Of a stretch of 64,000 nucleotides of DNA, positions 1 through 8,722 are shown one piece after another; within the stretch, counting starts at the first letter, position 1; each line of letters begins with the position of its first letter. This DNA is from Microbacterium hydrocarbonoxydans (GTDB lineage Bacteria; Actinomycetota; Actinomycetes; Actinomycetales; Microbacteriaceae). The position numbers and the translations under genes are program-made. Where the stretch lies: positions 124,001-188,000 of the forward strand of contig NZ_JAMBOY010000006.1 of NCBI RefSeq assembly GCF_023715885.1. Reading direction: 5' to 3'. Below the pieces are notes generated by a model. It was not told where the DNA came from, searched no databases, and worked only from the letters and a program-made list of their open reading frames with translations.

Positions 1-881
1 GACGCCCCCGGCACGGAGAGCAGCGTCTTCGCGAGGACCTCGCTCTTCAGAGGCGAGTTCTCGGAGTTGCCCCACACGATCGTCAAGCCTGTGCTCAGCG
101 TCAGAGTGACGTCGTCGGGCGTCGTCGCCGTGACGTCGGTGAGCGCCGCCCGCAGATCCGCCGGGACCGAGCGCACCACGAGCCCCGCAGACTCGAACGT
201 GGCGGAGTCGGTGCCTCCGGTGATGTTGAGGATCGGCTGACCCGCCGGCTGGTCGGAGGTCGTCGACAGCGCGACGCCCGCGGCATCCACCAGCGTGTAC
301 CCCGCGTCGGAGCGCATGACTCCGACGGGAGTGCGCTCGACGATGCGCACCGTGAGGTCGTGCGGCGGTTTCGCCTCGAGCGCGTAGGTCTCTATGAGCG
401 GGAACGCGAGCAGCGATGCCTTGACCTCGCTCGAATCCACGAGCGCGAGCGGGGTGCCCAGCTGATCCGCGAGCGCGGCCTCGAGGCTGGCGGGGTCGAG
501 CGTCGTCGCGCCGACCACGGTGATCTTCTCGACGGCGAACAGCGGACTGTACGCCGCGGCGACGCTCCCGCCCACGACCAGCACAGCGGCCCCGACCACG
601 CTCAGCCAGACGATCCTGCGGCGACGGGACCGCTGCGTGAACCGCCGGATCTCCGCACGAAGCGCCTTCCGCCGCGCTCGCGCGGCACGCCAGACGTCAC
701 GCGCAGACATCTCCCGGTCGTCATCGACGGCCTCCGTCAGAGGGATCTCCGAGATCGTCCCCGGTGCCGCTCCGCCTCGTTCGACGACGCCCTGTCCGGC
801 CGCGGTGTTCGGGCGACGTCGCGCGGGCGCGTTCTCCGCGGATTCACCGGCAGGCGTCGGGAGCGGGGGCGGGCGGCGCAT
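1..881 (-). CDS. ftsQ: Cell division protein FtsQ (3' end missing, cut by window edge)
   Basis: Divisome membrane protein that links FtsL/FtsI to the septum. The ATG at 881 lies 4 nt after the murC stop. The N-terminal cytoplasmic part (about 100 aa) is rich in Pro and Arg; a membrane segment (IVWLSVVGAAVLVVGGSVAA) is followed by FAVEKITVVGATTLDPASLE, the start of a POTRA domain, and then by the beta-rich FtsQ domain (VRIVERTPVGVMRSD). About 293 codons are inside the window and no stop is reached, so the C-terminus continues to the left. Last visible gene of the dcw operon; ftsZ would be expected just beyond the edge. Identity is strong from sequence plus position after murC. Confidence 0.9.
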   Translation of the reverse strand, partial: MRRPPPLPTPAGESAENAPARRRPNTAAGQGVVERGGAAPGTISEIPLTEAVDDDREMSARDVWRAARARRKALRAEIRRFTQRSRRRRIVWLSVVGAAVLVVGGSVAAAYSPLFAVEKITVVGATTLDPASLEAALADQLGTPLALVDSSEVKASLLAFPLIETYALEAKPPHDLTVRIVERTPVGVMRSDAGYTLVDAAGVALSTTSDQPAGQPILNITGGTDSATFESAGLVVRSVPADLRAALTDVTATTPDDVTLTLSTGLTIVWGNSENSPLKSEVLAKTLLSVPGA

Positions 882-884
882 GCG

Positions 885-2282
885 CTACGCCTCGGTGGTC
901 CGCAGCGACTCGAGCACCTGCGGGATGATCTGGTAGACGTTGCCGCACCCCAGCGTGATCACGTAATCGCCCTCTCGGGCGACGGATGCGGTGTAGTCGG
1001 CAGCCTGCTGCCAGTCGGCGACGTAGTGCACATGGGACGGGTCGCGGAACGCGCCGCTCACCAGTTCGCCGGTGACCCCGGGGACCGGGTCCTCCCGGGC
1101 GCCGTACACGTCGAGCATCACCGTGTGATCGGCATACGTCTCGAGCACGTCGGCGAACTCGCGGAACATGTGCTGCGTGCGCGAGTAGGTGTGCGGCTGC
1201 TGGATCGCGATGATGCGTCCGTCACCGGAGATCGACCGCATCGCCTCGAGCGCCGCGCGCACCTCGGTGGGGTGGTGAGAGTAGTCGTCGAAGACCGCGA
1301 CCCCTCGCTCGACGCCGTGCTTCTCGAGGCGTCGAACGGTGCCGGCGAAACCCTCGACGGCTCGCGCCGACTCCTCGAGTCCGAATCCCAGGGCTCGAAG
1401 CACGGCGACGGCACCCGCCGCATTCACGGCGTTGTGCACGCCCGGCACGGCCAACTGCAGGCGGACGCTCTCGTCGCCGTGCGTGAGGGTCGCGGCCACC
1501 GGGCCCGCGGCGACGATGTCGGTGATGCGGAGATCGGAGACCTCGGCCTGGCCGAAGGTCACGACGTTCGGGTGCGAGAGACCCGCACCCACGCGCAGCG
1601 CGCCCGCGTCGTCGCTCGAGATGACGACGGCCTCCGTCGCCGCGTCCGCGAAGCGCACGAACGCGTCGTGGAATGCCTCGTCCGATCCGTAGTGGTCGAG
1701 GTGGTCGGGGTCGACGTTGGTGATGAGGGCGACGGCGGTGTCGTAGAGCAGGAACGTGCCGTCCGACTCGTCGGCCTCGATCACGAACAGCTCGCCCGAG
1801 CCTGAGGCGCTCGAGACTCCGAGCTGCTCGATCACGCCACCGTTCACGAAGTTCGGGTCGGCGCCCAGCTCCTGGAGCGCCGTCACGATCATGCCGGTCG
1901 AGGTCGTCTTGCCGTGGGCTCCGGCGACCGACACGAGACGGCGGGAGCCGATCAGCCAGTGCAACGCCTGCGAGCGGTGGATGACGTGCAGGCCGCGCTC
2001 CTTCGCCGTGACGAACTCCGGGTTCTCGGGCCAGATCGCTCCGGTGTGCACGACCGTGTCGGCGTCGCCCAGATGTGCGGCGTCGTGTCCGACGTGGACG
2101 GTCGCCCCCGCGGCGGCCAGGGCGCGCAGGTTGTCGCTGTCGGCCCGGTCGCTGCCGGAGACGCGGATGCCCGCGTCGAGGAACATGCGCGCAAGGCCGC
2201 TCATGCCGGATCCGCCGATGCCGATGAAGTGCGCGGAGGAGATCGACTCGGGGATCGGGAGGGAGAGGTCAGGTCTGATCAT
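885..2282 (-). CDS. murC: UDP-N-acetylmuramate--L-alanine ligase MurC
   Basis: Cytoplasmic Mur ligase adding L-Ala to UDP-MurNAc, the first amino acid of the peptidoglycan stem. 465 aa, usual family length. The N-terminal Rossmann domain has GIGGSGMSG (21-29); the ATP-binding loop is GAHGKTTST (121-129); [13 protein letters not shown] follows in the central domain. 53 nt separate it from murG and hold a good -10 element (TAGACT), so it can probably also be transcribed on its own with ftsQ. Confidence 0.96.
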   Translation of the reverse strand: MIRPDLSLPIPESISSAHFIGIGGSGMSGLARMFLDAGIRVSGSDRADSDNLRALAAAGATVHVGHDAAHLGDADTVVHTGAIWPENPEFVTAKERGLHVIHRSQALHWLIGSRRLVSVAGAHGKTTSTGMIVTALQELGADPNFVNGGVIEQLGVSSASGSGELFVIEADESDGTFLLYDTAVALITNVDPDHLDHYGSDEAFHDAFVRFADAATEAVVISSDDAGALRVGAGLSHPNVVTFGQAEVSDLRITDIVAAGPVAATLTHGDESVRLQLAVPGVHNAVNAAGAVAVLRALGFGLEESARAVEGFAGTVRRLEKHGVERGVAVFDDYSHHPTEVRAALEAMRSISGDGRIIAIQQPHTYSRTQHMFREFADVLETYADHTVMLDVYGAREDPVPGVTGELVSGAFRDPSHVHYVADWQQAADYTASVAREGDYVITLGCGNVYQIIPQVLESLRTTEA

Positions 2283-2291
2283 GTCGGGTTC

Positions 2292-2297
2292 AGTCTA
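2292..2297 (-). promoter_or_regulatory. Probable internal -10 element for murC-ftsQ
   Basis: TAGACT on the minus strand, 9 nt before the murC ATG, inside the only noticeable gap (murG to murC) of the distal dcw operon. The spacing would give a nearly leaderless murC transcript. No convincing -35 is visible. Confidence 0.5.
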
Positions 2298-2335
2298 CTT
2301 TTCGGGTCGGACGGAGCGGCGCAGTGCGACGCCGG

Positions 2336-3412
2336 TCACACGGAGGCGAGAGCGCGGTCGACGAGCGCGATGAGGTTCTCCGTGCCGCTGCGGGTCCCGA
2401 CCGTCGACGCAGCCGCCGACATGGCGGCGAGGCGGTCGGGATCGCCCAGGAGCGGGACGACGATCCGTCGCACGGCGTCGCCGTCGAACGTCGCGTCGTC
2501 GAGGAGCTTCGCAGCGCCGGCGGCGACCGCGGTGGCGGCGTTCAGGCGTTGCTCTCCGTTGCCGACCGAGTACGGCACGTACAGAGCGGGGATGCCGAGG
2601 GCGCTGATCTCGCTGACGGTGGCGGCTCCGGAGCGCGACACGATGAGATCCGCCAGGGCGAACGCGAGGTCCATGCGGTCGACGTACCGCACGAGCGCGT
2701 AGCCGGGAACGCCGGGATCGGCGAGATCGCTGCGTTCACCCGTGACATGCAGCAGCTGCCACCCCGCCGCGAGCACATCGCCCCACGAATCGGCCAGAGC
2801 GTCGTTGAGGCGCTGGGCGCCGAGCGATCCGCCGAAGACGAGCAGCACGGGCCGCGACGCATCCAGTCCGAAATGCGCGGCCGCCTCGTCGCGCGCCGCT
2901 GCACGATCGAGCTCGATGACCTCTCGCCGCAGGGGCATTCCGACGACTTCGCCGCCGCGCAGCGGCGTGCCTGCGAAGGCCAGACCGGTCGCGGCGGCAC
3001 GACGAGCGCCGAGCACGTTCGCGAGGCCGGGGCGCGCGTTCGCCTCGTGCACGACGAACGGGACCCGCTCGCGACGCGCGGCGACGTAGGCGGGCGCCGA
3101 GGCGTAGCCGCCGAATCCGACGACCACATCGACGCCGTGAGCGCGGATGTGGTCGCGCACCTGGGCGACCGCTCGACGGAACCGCAGCGGGAACCGCGCG
3201 GCCTGCGCGTCGGGACGCCGCGGGAACGGCACCTTGTCGACCACGAGGAGCTCGTAGCCGCGGGCGGGCACCAGTCGGGACTCCAGTCCCTCCGCCGTGC
3301 CGAGCACAAGCACCGCCGCGTCCGTGTCGCGGGACCGCAGGCCGTCGGCGACGGCGAGCAGAGGGTTGACGTGACCGGCGGTTCCCCCGCCGGCGAGAAG
3401 GTATGTGGTCAC
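2336..3412 (-). CDS. murG: UDP-GlcNAc:undecaprenyl-PP-MurNAc-pentapeptide transferase MurG
   Basis: Peripheral membrane GT28 glycosyltransferase that converts lipid I to lipid II. 358 aa. The N-terminal glycine loop GGGTAGHVNP (8-17), GFGGYASAPAYVAA, and the C-terminal donor-site block SRSGAATVSEISALGIPALYVP are characteristic of MurG. Its ATG overlaps the ftsW stop by 4 nt (ATGA), indicating translational coupling. Confidence 0.96.
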   Translation of the reverse strand: MTTYLLAGGGTAGHVNPLLAVADGLRSRDTDAAVLVLGTAEGLESRLVPARGYELLVVDKVPFPRRPDAQAARFPLRFRRAVAQVRDHIRAHGVDVVVGFGGYASAPAYVAARRERVPFVVHEANARPGLANVLGARRAAATGLAFAGTPLRGGEVVGMPLRREVIELDRAAARDEAAAHFGLDASRPVLLVFGGSLGAQRLNDALADSWGDVLAAGWQLLHVTGERSDLADPGVPGYALVRYVDRMDLAFALADLIVSRSGAATVSEISALGIPALYVPYSVGNGEQRLNAATAVAAGAAKLLDDATFDGDAVRRIVVPLLGDPDRLAAMSAAASTVGTRSGTENLIALVDRALASV

Positions 3413-4677
3413 CGAGAGACCCTACCCCGCCCGGCCGAGGGCCCCCGTCCAGCCGAGGGCGCCCGCCCCGGCGAGCCTGCCCGCTCAGCAGCGCGCGTCT
3501 CAGCAGCGGGGATCGTCCTGGCGAAGGCGAGGAGCACGCCGCAGGCGATGAGCACGGCGAGCAGCGCCGTTCCTCCCTGCGACATGAAGGGCAGCGGCAC
3601 GCCCATGACCGGGAACACCCCGATGACGACGCCGATGTTCAGGACGGCCTGGCCCGTGATCCACACCGTGACGCCGCCGGCGGCGATGCGGATGAACGGG
3701 TCGGCGGTCTTGCGGATGATGTGGAAGGCACCGACCGTGAACAGTGTGAAGAGCGCGAGCACGACCACGCAGCCGATGAGGCCGAGCTCCTCCCCCACGA
3801 TCGCGAAGATGAAGTCGTTGCCCGCCGCGGGCAGCCAGCCGTACTTCTCCTGCGAGTTGCCGAGGCCGACGCCGAACACGCCGCCAGAGGCCATGCCCCA
3901 GATCCCGTGGATCGACTGGTAGCAGTCGCCGGTGTAGGCGGACATGTCCGAGCACGTCGCGGTGATGCGCCGCATCCGGTCGGGGCTGGTCACCGCAAGG
4001 GCGATCACCGAGGCGATGCCGAGCAGCACCGGGAGGATGAAGAGCCGTAGCTTCACTCCCGAGAAGAACAGGCAGCCCAGGAGGACGAGCACGAGCACCA
4101 TGGCTGTACCGAGGTCCTTGCCGGCGAGGACGGTGCCGATCGCGAGCGCGCCGACGGGCACGACGGGGATGAAGACCTGGTGCCACGTGCCGAGCATCGT
4201 CTGCTTGCGCATCAGCACGTAGCCGATCCACAGCGCGAGCGCGAGCTTGAGGAACTCCGAGGGCTGCAGGGTGAAGCCGGCGATCTTGATCCAGTTCCGG
4301 TTTCCGCCGTCCTCGATGCCGAGGGGGGTGAAGACGAGCAGCTGCAGCGCGATCGCGCCGAACAGCGCCGGCCAAGCCATGCGCTTGAGGAAGCGGACCG
4401 GCATCCTCGAGATGAGGAACATCAACGGAACGCCGAGCACCGCGAACACGCCCTGCCGCAGAGCGCCATCCATCGGGTTCTCGCCTCGGGAGACGGCGGT
4501 GGCGCTCGTCGCGGACAGCACCATCACGAGCCCGAAGATCGTCAGCAGCAGCGCCGCAGAGGCGATCATGAGGAACTCGGTCGAGAGCGGGGTGAAGCGG
4601 CGACCGAGCGAGACGCGCGCCGCGAGGCCGCCCGAGGATCCCGACTCAGAGCGCGGGGGGCGTGCGACCTGTGTCAT
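3409..4677 (-). CDS. ftsW: Septal SEDS peptidoglycan glycosyltransferase FtsW
   Basis: Polytopic SEDS-family polymerase that works with FtsI at the septum. 422 aa with about ten hydrophobic helices. Recognisable family blocks include PSEFLKLALALWIGYVL, AGKDLGTAMVLVLVLLG and, near the end, MGVPLPFMSQGGTALLA. The C-terminal tail is low-complexity (GRAPSAGRGPSAGRG) and Arg/Gly/Pro rich, so probably disordered and cytoplasmic. The start lies inside murD (32-nt overlap), and the 3' end overlaps murG. Confidence 0.95.
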   Translation of the reverse strand: MTQVARPPRSESGSSGGLAARVSLGRRFTPLSTEFLMIASAALLLTIFGLVMVLSATSATAVSRGENPMDGALRQGVFAVLGVPLMFLISRMPVRFLKRMAWPALFGAIALQLLVFTPLGIEDGGNRNWIKIAGFTLQPSEFLKLALALWIGYVLMRKQTMLGTWHQVFIPVVPVGALAIGTVLAGKDLGTAMVLVLVLLGCLFFSGVKLRLFILPVLLGIASVIALAVTSPDRMRRITATCSDMSAYTGDCYQSIHGIWGMASGGVFGVGLGNSQEKYGWLPAAGNDFIFAIVGEELGLIGCVVVLALFTLFTVGAFHIIRKTADPFIRIAAGGVTVWITGQAVLNIGVVIGVFPVMGVPLPFMSQGGTALLAVLIACGVLLAFARTIPAAETRAAERAGSPGRAPSAGRGPSAGRGRVSR

Positions 4678-6184
4678 CGGCGCTCCCCCGGTCGATCCAG
4701 TCCTGCACCGCTTCGGCGAAGCGGCGGCCCCGATCCGCGTAGCTCGTGAACTGATCGAAGGATGCCGCCGCGGGAGCCAGCAGCACCGTGCCCTCGCCGT
4801 CGACGATCCCCGCAGCGATCTCCACCACGCGGTTCATGACCTCACCAGTCTCGCCAGCATCCACCTCGAACACGGGCACCGTCGGCGCGTGTCGCTCGAA
4901 TGCCGTCACGACCTCGGAGCGCTCGACGCCGATGATGACTGCTGCGCGGGCGGACGCGCCGGCGGTGGCGACCAGGTCGGCGATGTCGACGCCCTTCAGG
5001 TCCCCGCCGACCACCCACACGGCTCCAGGGTATGCGCGCAGCGACGAGGCCGCGGCGTGCGGGTTCGTCGCCTTCGAATCGTCGACCCAGGTGATGCCGG
5101 CATGGCGGGCGACGACCTGGATGCGATGGGCATCGAGACGGAAGCTCTGGAGAGCGTCGTGGATCGCCTCGGGGGCGACGTCGAGCGACCGCGCGAGCGC
5201 ACTCGCCGCGAGGATGTTCTGCACGATGTGCGGCGCGCTGAGCCCGGCGGTCTCGAGATCCGCGACGGTCGTGAGCTCGAGCGCGCTGCGTGCGCGATCG
5301 TCGAGGAACGCGCGATCGACCAGGAGTCCCTCGACGACGCCGAGATCGCTGGGTCCGGGGATGCCGAGATCGAAGCCGATAGCGCGCGCCCCCTCGACGA
5401 CCTCGGCGTCCTCCACCATCAGACGGGTCGCCTCATCGCCCTTGTTGTACACGCAGGCGACGCGGGTGTTGCGGTAGACGAGCGCCTTCGCGTCGCGGTA
5501 GGCGCGGGCGCTGCCGTGCCAGACGAGGTGGTCGTCGGCGAGGTTCAGGCAGACGGAGGAATGCGGGTACAGCTCGCCCTCGGGCTCTGCGAGGCCGAGG
5601 TACCAGAGCTGATGACTCGACAGCTCGACGACCAGCACGTCGAAGCCGGAGGGGTCGCGCACGGCATCCAGCACCGGCACGCCGATGTTGCCGCACGGCG
5701 CCGCGCGCAGACCGCCCTCGACGAGCAGACTCGCGGTGAGCTGAGTGGTGGTGGTCTTGCCGTTCGTGCCCGTGATGAGCACCCAGTCGGCCGGGGTTCC
5801 GTCGGCGCGCACGACCTTGTCGCGAACCCGCCAGGCCAGTTCGACGTCGCCCCACAGGGCGATGCCCGATTCCTGCACCCAGCGGATGACGGGGTGCGAG
5901 GGCGCGAACCCTGGCGAGGCGATCACGACCTCCGCGTCGAAGTCGACGAGCGTCTGCGGCACGTCGCTCAGCGAACCGAGCTCCAGCCGCGCGCCGACGA
6001 CGGGGACGAGCTTCGCGTACTCCTCATCCGCCGATTCGCTGAGCACGAGCACCTCGGCGCCGAGCTCCGTGAGGGTGTCGGCGACCGAGAACCCCGTCGT
6101 GGACAGGCCGAGCACCGCGACCCGGAGGCCGGCCCAGTCGGCGTTCCAACTGGTGAGCGACGCCAGCCGGGACTCAGTCGACAC
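4646..6184 (-). CDS. murD: UDP-N-acetylmuramoyl-L-alanine--D-glutamate ligase MurD
   Basis: Mur ligase adding D-Glu to UDP-MurNAc-L-Ala. 512 aa, slightly longer than E. coli MurD. Nucleotide fold AVLGLSTTGFSVADTL near the N-terminus; ATP loop TGTNGKTTT (138-146); WVDDSKATNPHAA is the conserved C-terminal domain signature. Overlaps mraY by 11 nt at its 5' end and ftsW by 32 nt at its 3' end, as expected in this operon. Confidence 0.96.
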   Translation of the reverse strand: MSTESRLASLTSWNADWAGLRVAVLGLSTTGFSVADTLTELGAEVLVLSESADEEYAKLVPVVGARLELGSLSDVPQTLVDFDAEVVIASPGFAPSHPVIRWVQESGIALWGDVELAWRVRDKVVRADGTPADWVLITGTNGKTTTTQLTASLLVEGGLRAAPCGNIGVPVLDAVRDPSGFDVLVVELSSHQLWYLGLAEPEGELYPHSSVCLNLADDHLVWHGSARAYRDAKALVYRNTRVACVYNKGDEATRLMVEDAEVVEGARAIGFDLGIPGPSDLGVVEGLLVDRAFLDDRARSALELTTVADLETAGLSAPHIVQNILAASALARSLDVAPEAIHDALQSFRLDAHRIQVVARHAGITWVDDSKATNPHAAASSLRAYPGAVWVVGGDLKGVDIADLVATAGASARAAVIIGVERSEVVTAFERHAPTVPVFEVDAGETGEVMNRVVEIAAGIVDGEGTVLLAPAAASFDQFTSYADRGRRFAEAVQDWIDRGSADDTGRTPPAL

Positions 6185-7286
6185 GGGTCAGCCATTCCAC
6201 GTAGAAGAGGCCGACCGCGGACACGGCGAGGAGTCCGGCGATGATCCACATCCGCACCACGATCGTCACCTCGGACCACCCGCGCATCTCGAGATGGTGG
6301 TGGAAGGGGCTCATGAGGAAGAGCCGCTTGCCGCGGGTGATCTTGAAGTAGGCGCGCTGCAGGATGACGGAGCCCGAGGCGAGCACGAACACGCCGGCGA
6401 TCACGAGCAGCAGCAGCTCCGTGCGCGTGAGGATCGCCATGGCGGTGATGACGCCGCCGATGGCCATCGAGCCGACGTCGCCCATGAAGACCTTGGCCTT
6501 GGGGGCGTTCCACCACAGGAAGCCGATGAGGCTGGCGGCGAAGGATGCGGCGACGATGGCGAGGCTGAACGGATCGCGCACCTCGTAGCATCCGCCGATC
6601 GCCGCCTTCTCGACCCCCTCGCCGACGCACGACTGCTTGAACTGCCAGAAGGCGATGAGGCTGTAGGCGCCGACGACGATCACGCCGGCCCCGGCGGCGA
6701 GGCCGTCGAGTCCGTCGGTGAGGTTCACGCTGTTCGAGGTCGCGACGCCGATGATCGAGATCCACAGCAGGTAGAGGACCCAGCCGACGACGACGGTGAA
6801 CGCGAACAGGTTCAGCCACGGGATATCGCGGAAGAGCGAGATGGATCCCGAGGCGGGCGTCTGGTCGAACTTGTTCGGGAAGTTGAGGGCGACGATGCCG
6901 AACGGGATCATGACGATCAGCTGCCCGATGATCTTGCGCCATCCGGAGAGACCGAGGCTGCGCTGGCTGCGCACCTTCATGTAGTCGTCGATGAAGCCGA
7001 CGGCGCCGAAGCCCACCATGAGCCAGATGACGAGGATCGCCGACAGCGCTGGTGTGCCTCCGCCGACGAGGACGCCGGTGAAGTATCCGACCATGGTGCC
7101 GGCGATGAAGATGACCCCGCCCATCGTCGGGGTGCCGCGCTTCGCCTCGTGGCTCGGATTCTCGAGCGCTTCGGGGGTGCGGATGACCTGACCCCATCCC
7201 CACTTGCGGAAGAGCCGGAGGAAGACGGGAGTCAGGAAGAGAGTGAAGGCGAGCGAGATGGCCGCCGCCATGATGAGTGACCTCAC
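6174..7286 (-). CDS. mraY: Phospho-N-acetylmuramoyl-pentapeptide transferase MraY
   Basis: Integral membrane enzyme that makes lipid I from UDP-MurNAc-pentapeptide and undecaprenyl phosphate. 370 aa with about ten membrane helices. Active-site blocks: GAVGFIDDYMKV (acidic DD pair), NLTDGLDGLAAG and the histidine-rich loop FHHHLEMRG. I use the GTG at 7286: it overlaps the murF stop as GTGA and has GGGAGA about 9 nt upstream. An ATG five codons later is the alternative. Confidence 0.96.
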   Translation of the reverse strand: MRSLIMAAAISLAFTLFLTPVFLRLFRKWGWGQVIRTPEALENPSHEAKRGTPTMGGVIFIAGTMVGYFTGVLVGGGTPALSAILVIWLMVGFGAVGFIDDYMKVRSQRSLGLSGWRKIIGQLIVMIPFGIVALNFPNKFDQTPASGSISLFRDIPWLNLFAFTVVVGWVLYLLWISIIGVATSNSVNLTDGLDGLAAGAGVIVVGAYSLIAFWQFKQSCVGEGVEKAAIGGCYEVRDPFSLAIVAASFAASLIGFLWWNAPKAKVFMGDVGSMAIGGVITAMAILTRTELLLLVIAGVFVLASGSVILQRAYFKITRGKRLFLMSPFHHHLEMRGWSEVTIVVRMWIIAGLLAVSAVGLFYVEWLTRVD

Positions 7287-8695
7287 GAGAACAATTCTCC
7301 CAGACGATCACCGAGGTGCCGGAGCCCGACCGAATTGGAGGACTTCACGAGCACGCGGTCGCCGTCACGGAGCTCCTCGCGCAGATAGTCGAAAGCCGCG
7401 TCCTGATCGGGGAAGAAGACGGCTTCGCTGTCCCACGACCCTTCGCCGATCGCGGAGATGTAGAGGCGGCGCGCTTCCGGCCCGACCACCACGATGCGTT
7501 GGATGTTGAGACGCACGGCGAGCAGGCCGATGCGGTCGTGCTCTTCGCCGGCACTCTCGCCGAGCTCGCTCATCGCGCCGAGCACGGCCACCGTGCGCTC
7601 GTCGGGGCCGGTGATCTGCGCCAGCGTGCGCAGGGCTGCCGCCATCGAGTCGGGGCTCGCGTTGTAGGCGTCGTTGATGATGCGGACACGGTCGTTGCCG
7701 AGTGGCTGCATGCGCCAGCGCTCGGCGATCTCCACGGTCTCGAGTCGCTCGACGGCATCCGCCGTCGAGACGCCGAGTACCCCGGCGGCGGCGATGGCCG
7801 CGAGGGCGTTGTTGATGTGGTGCGCTCCGAGGACGCGGAGGTGCAGCGGCACCCGCGCCCCGGCTGCCTCGATCACACACGAGGTACCGGATGCCGTCAC
7901 CTCGAGTCCCTCGGCCCGCACCTGCGCCGCAGTGCCCTGACCGAACCCGACGACGCTCATCCCCCGCGACTCGGCGAGCTCACGCATCGCCGCGACCCGT
8001 GGATCGTCGATGTTCAGCACGGCCGTTCCGGTCGGGGTGGCCGCCGCGACGAGTTCCGACTTCGCCTTCGCCGTGGCCTCGATGCCGCCGAAACCGCCGG
8101 CGTGCGCCAGCCCGACCATGAGCACGACGACGACGTCCGGTTCCACCAGCCCGGCGAGATGGGCGATGCTGCCGGGCGCGTCCGCTCCGAACTCGCTGAC
8201 GAGGAAGCGCGTGTCGTACGTGACGCGCAGCATGGTGACCGGGGCGCCGACCTCGTTGTTGTACGAGTTGATGGGAGCCACGGTGGCTCCCTCGTCCGAC
8301 AGGATCCGAGCGAGGAAGTTCTTGGTCGTGGTCTTGCCGTTCGATCCGGTGATGCCGACGATCTTCAGCGAACCGGCAGCACGGACCCGCGCGACGACTT
8401 CTCGGGCGAGGTCTGCCAGCGCGCGAACCGCGTCCGGAACGACGATCTGGGTGATCTCCACGTCGATCTGCCGCTCGACGATCGCGAGCGCGGCGCCGGA
8501 CGCGAGAGCCGATCCGACGAAGTTGTGACCATCGGTCGCGGTGCCGGGCTTCGCGACGAAGATCGAGCCGGGACCCATGTTCCGCGAGTCGGTGTCGACG
8601 ACGCCGTCCACCACGGTCTCGGCCGTGGCGGCTCCCGCGAGTCGCAGATCGCCCCCCAGGACGGCGGCGATCTCAGCTAGCGACAGGGCGATCAT
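7283..8695 (-). CDS. murF: UDP-N-acetylmuramoyl-tripeptide--D-alanyl-D-alanine ligase MurF
   Basis: Adds the D-Ala-D-Ala dipeptide, completing the cytoplasmic peptidoglycan precursor. 470 aa. N-terminal UDP-binding domain with DTDSRNMGPGSIFVA (34-48), ATP loop ITGSNGKTTTKNFL (115-128), and YNNEVGAPVTML typical of MurF. 27 nt separate it from ftsI; the 3' end overlaps mraY by 4 nt. Confidence 0.96.
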   Translation of the reverse strand: MIALSLAEIAAVLGGDLRLAGAATAETVVDGVVDTDSRNMGPGSIFVAKPGTATDGHNFVGSALASGAALAIVERQIDVEITQIVVPDAVRALADLAREVVARVRAAGSLKIVGITGSNGKTTTKNFLARILSDEGATVAPINSYNNEVGAPVTMLRVTYDTRFLVSEFGADAPGSIAHLAGLVEPDVVVVLMVGLAHAGGFGGIEATAKAKSELVAAATPTGTAVLNIDDPRVAAMRELAESRGMSVVGFGQGTAAQVRAEGLEVTASGTSCVIEAAGARVPLHLRVLGAHHINNALAAIAAAGVLGVSTADAVERLETVEIAERWRMQPLGNDRVRIINDAYNASPDSMAAALRTLAQITGPDERTVAVLGAMSELGESAGEEHDRIGLLAVRLNIQRIVVVGPEARRLYISAIGEGSWDSEAVFFPDQDAAFDYLREELRDGDRVLVKSSNSVGLRHLGDRLGELFS

Positions 8696-8722
8696 GACAT
8701 CTCCAGGCGCGCGGCGCGCCGA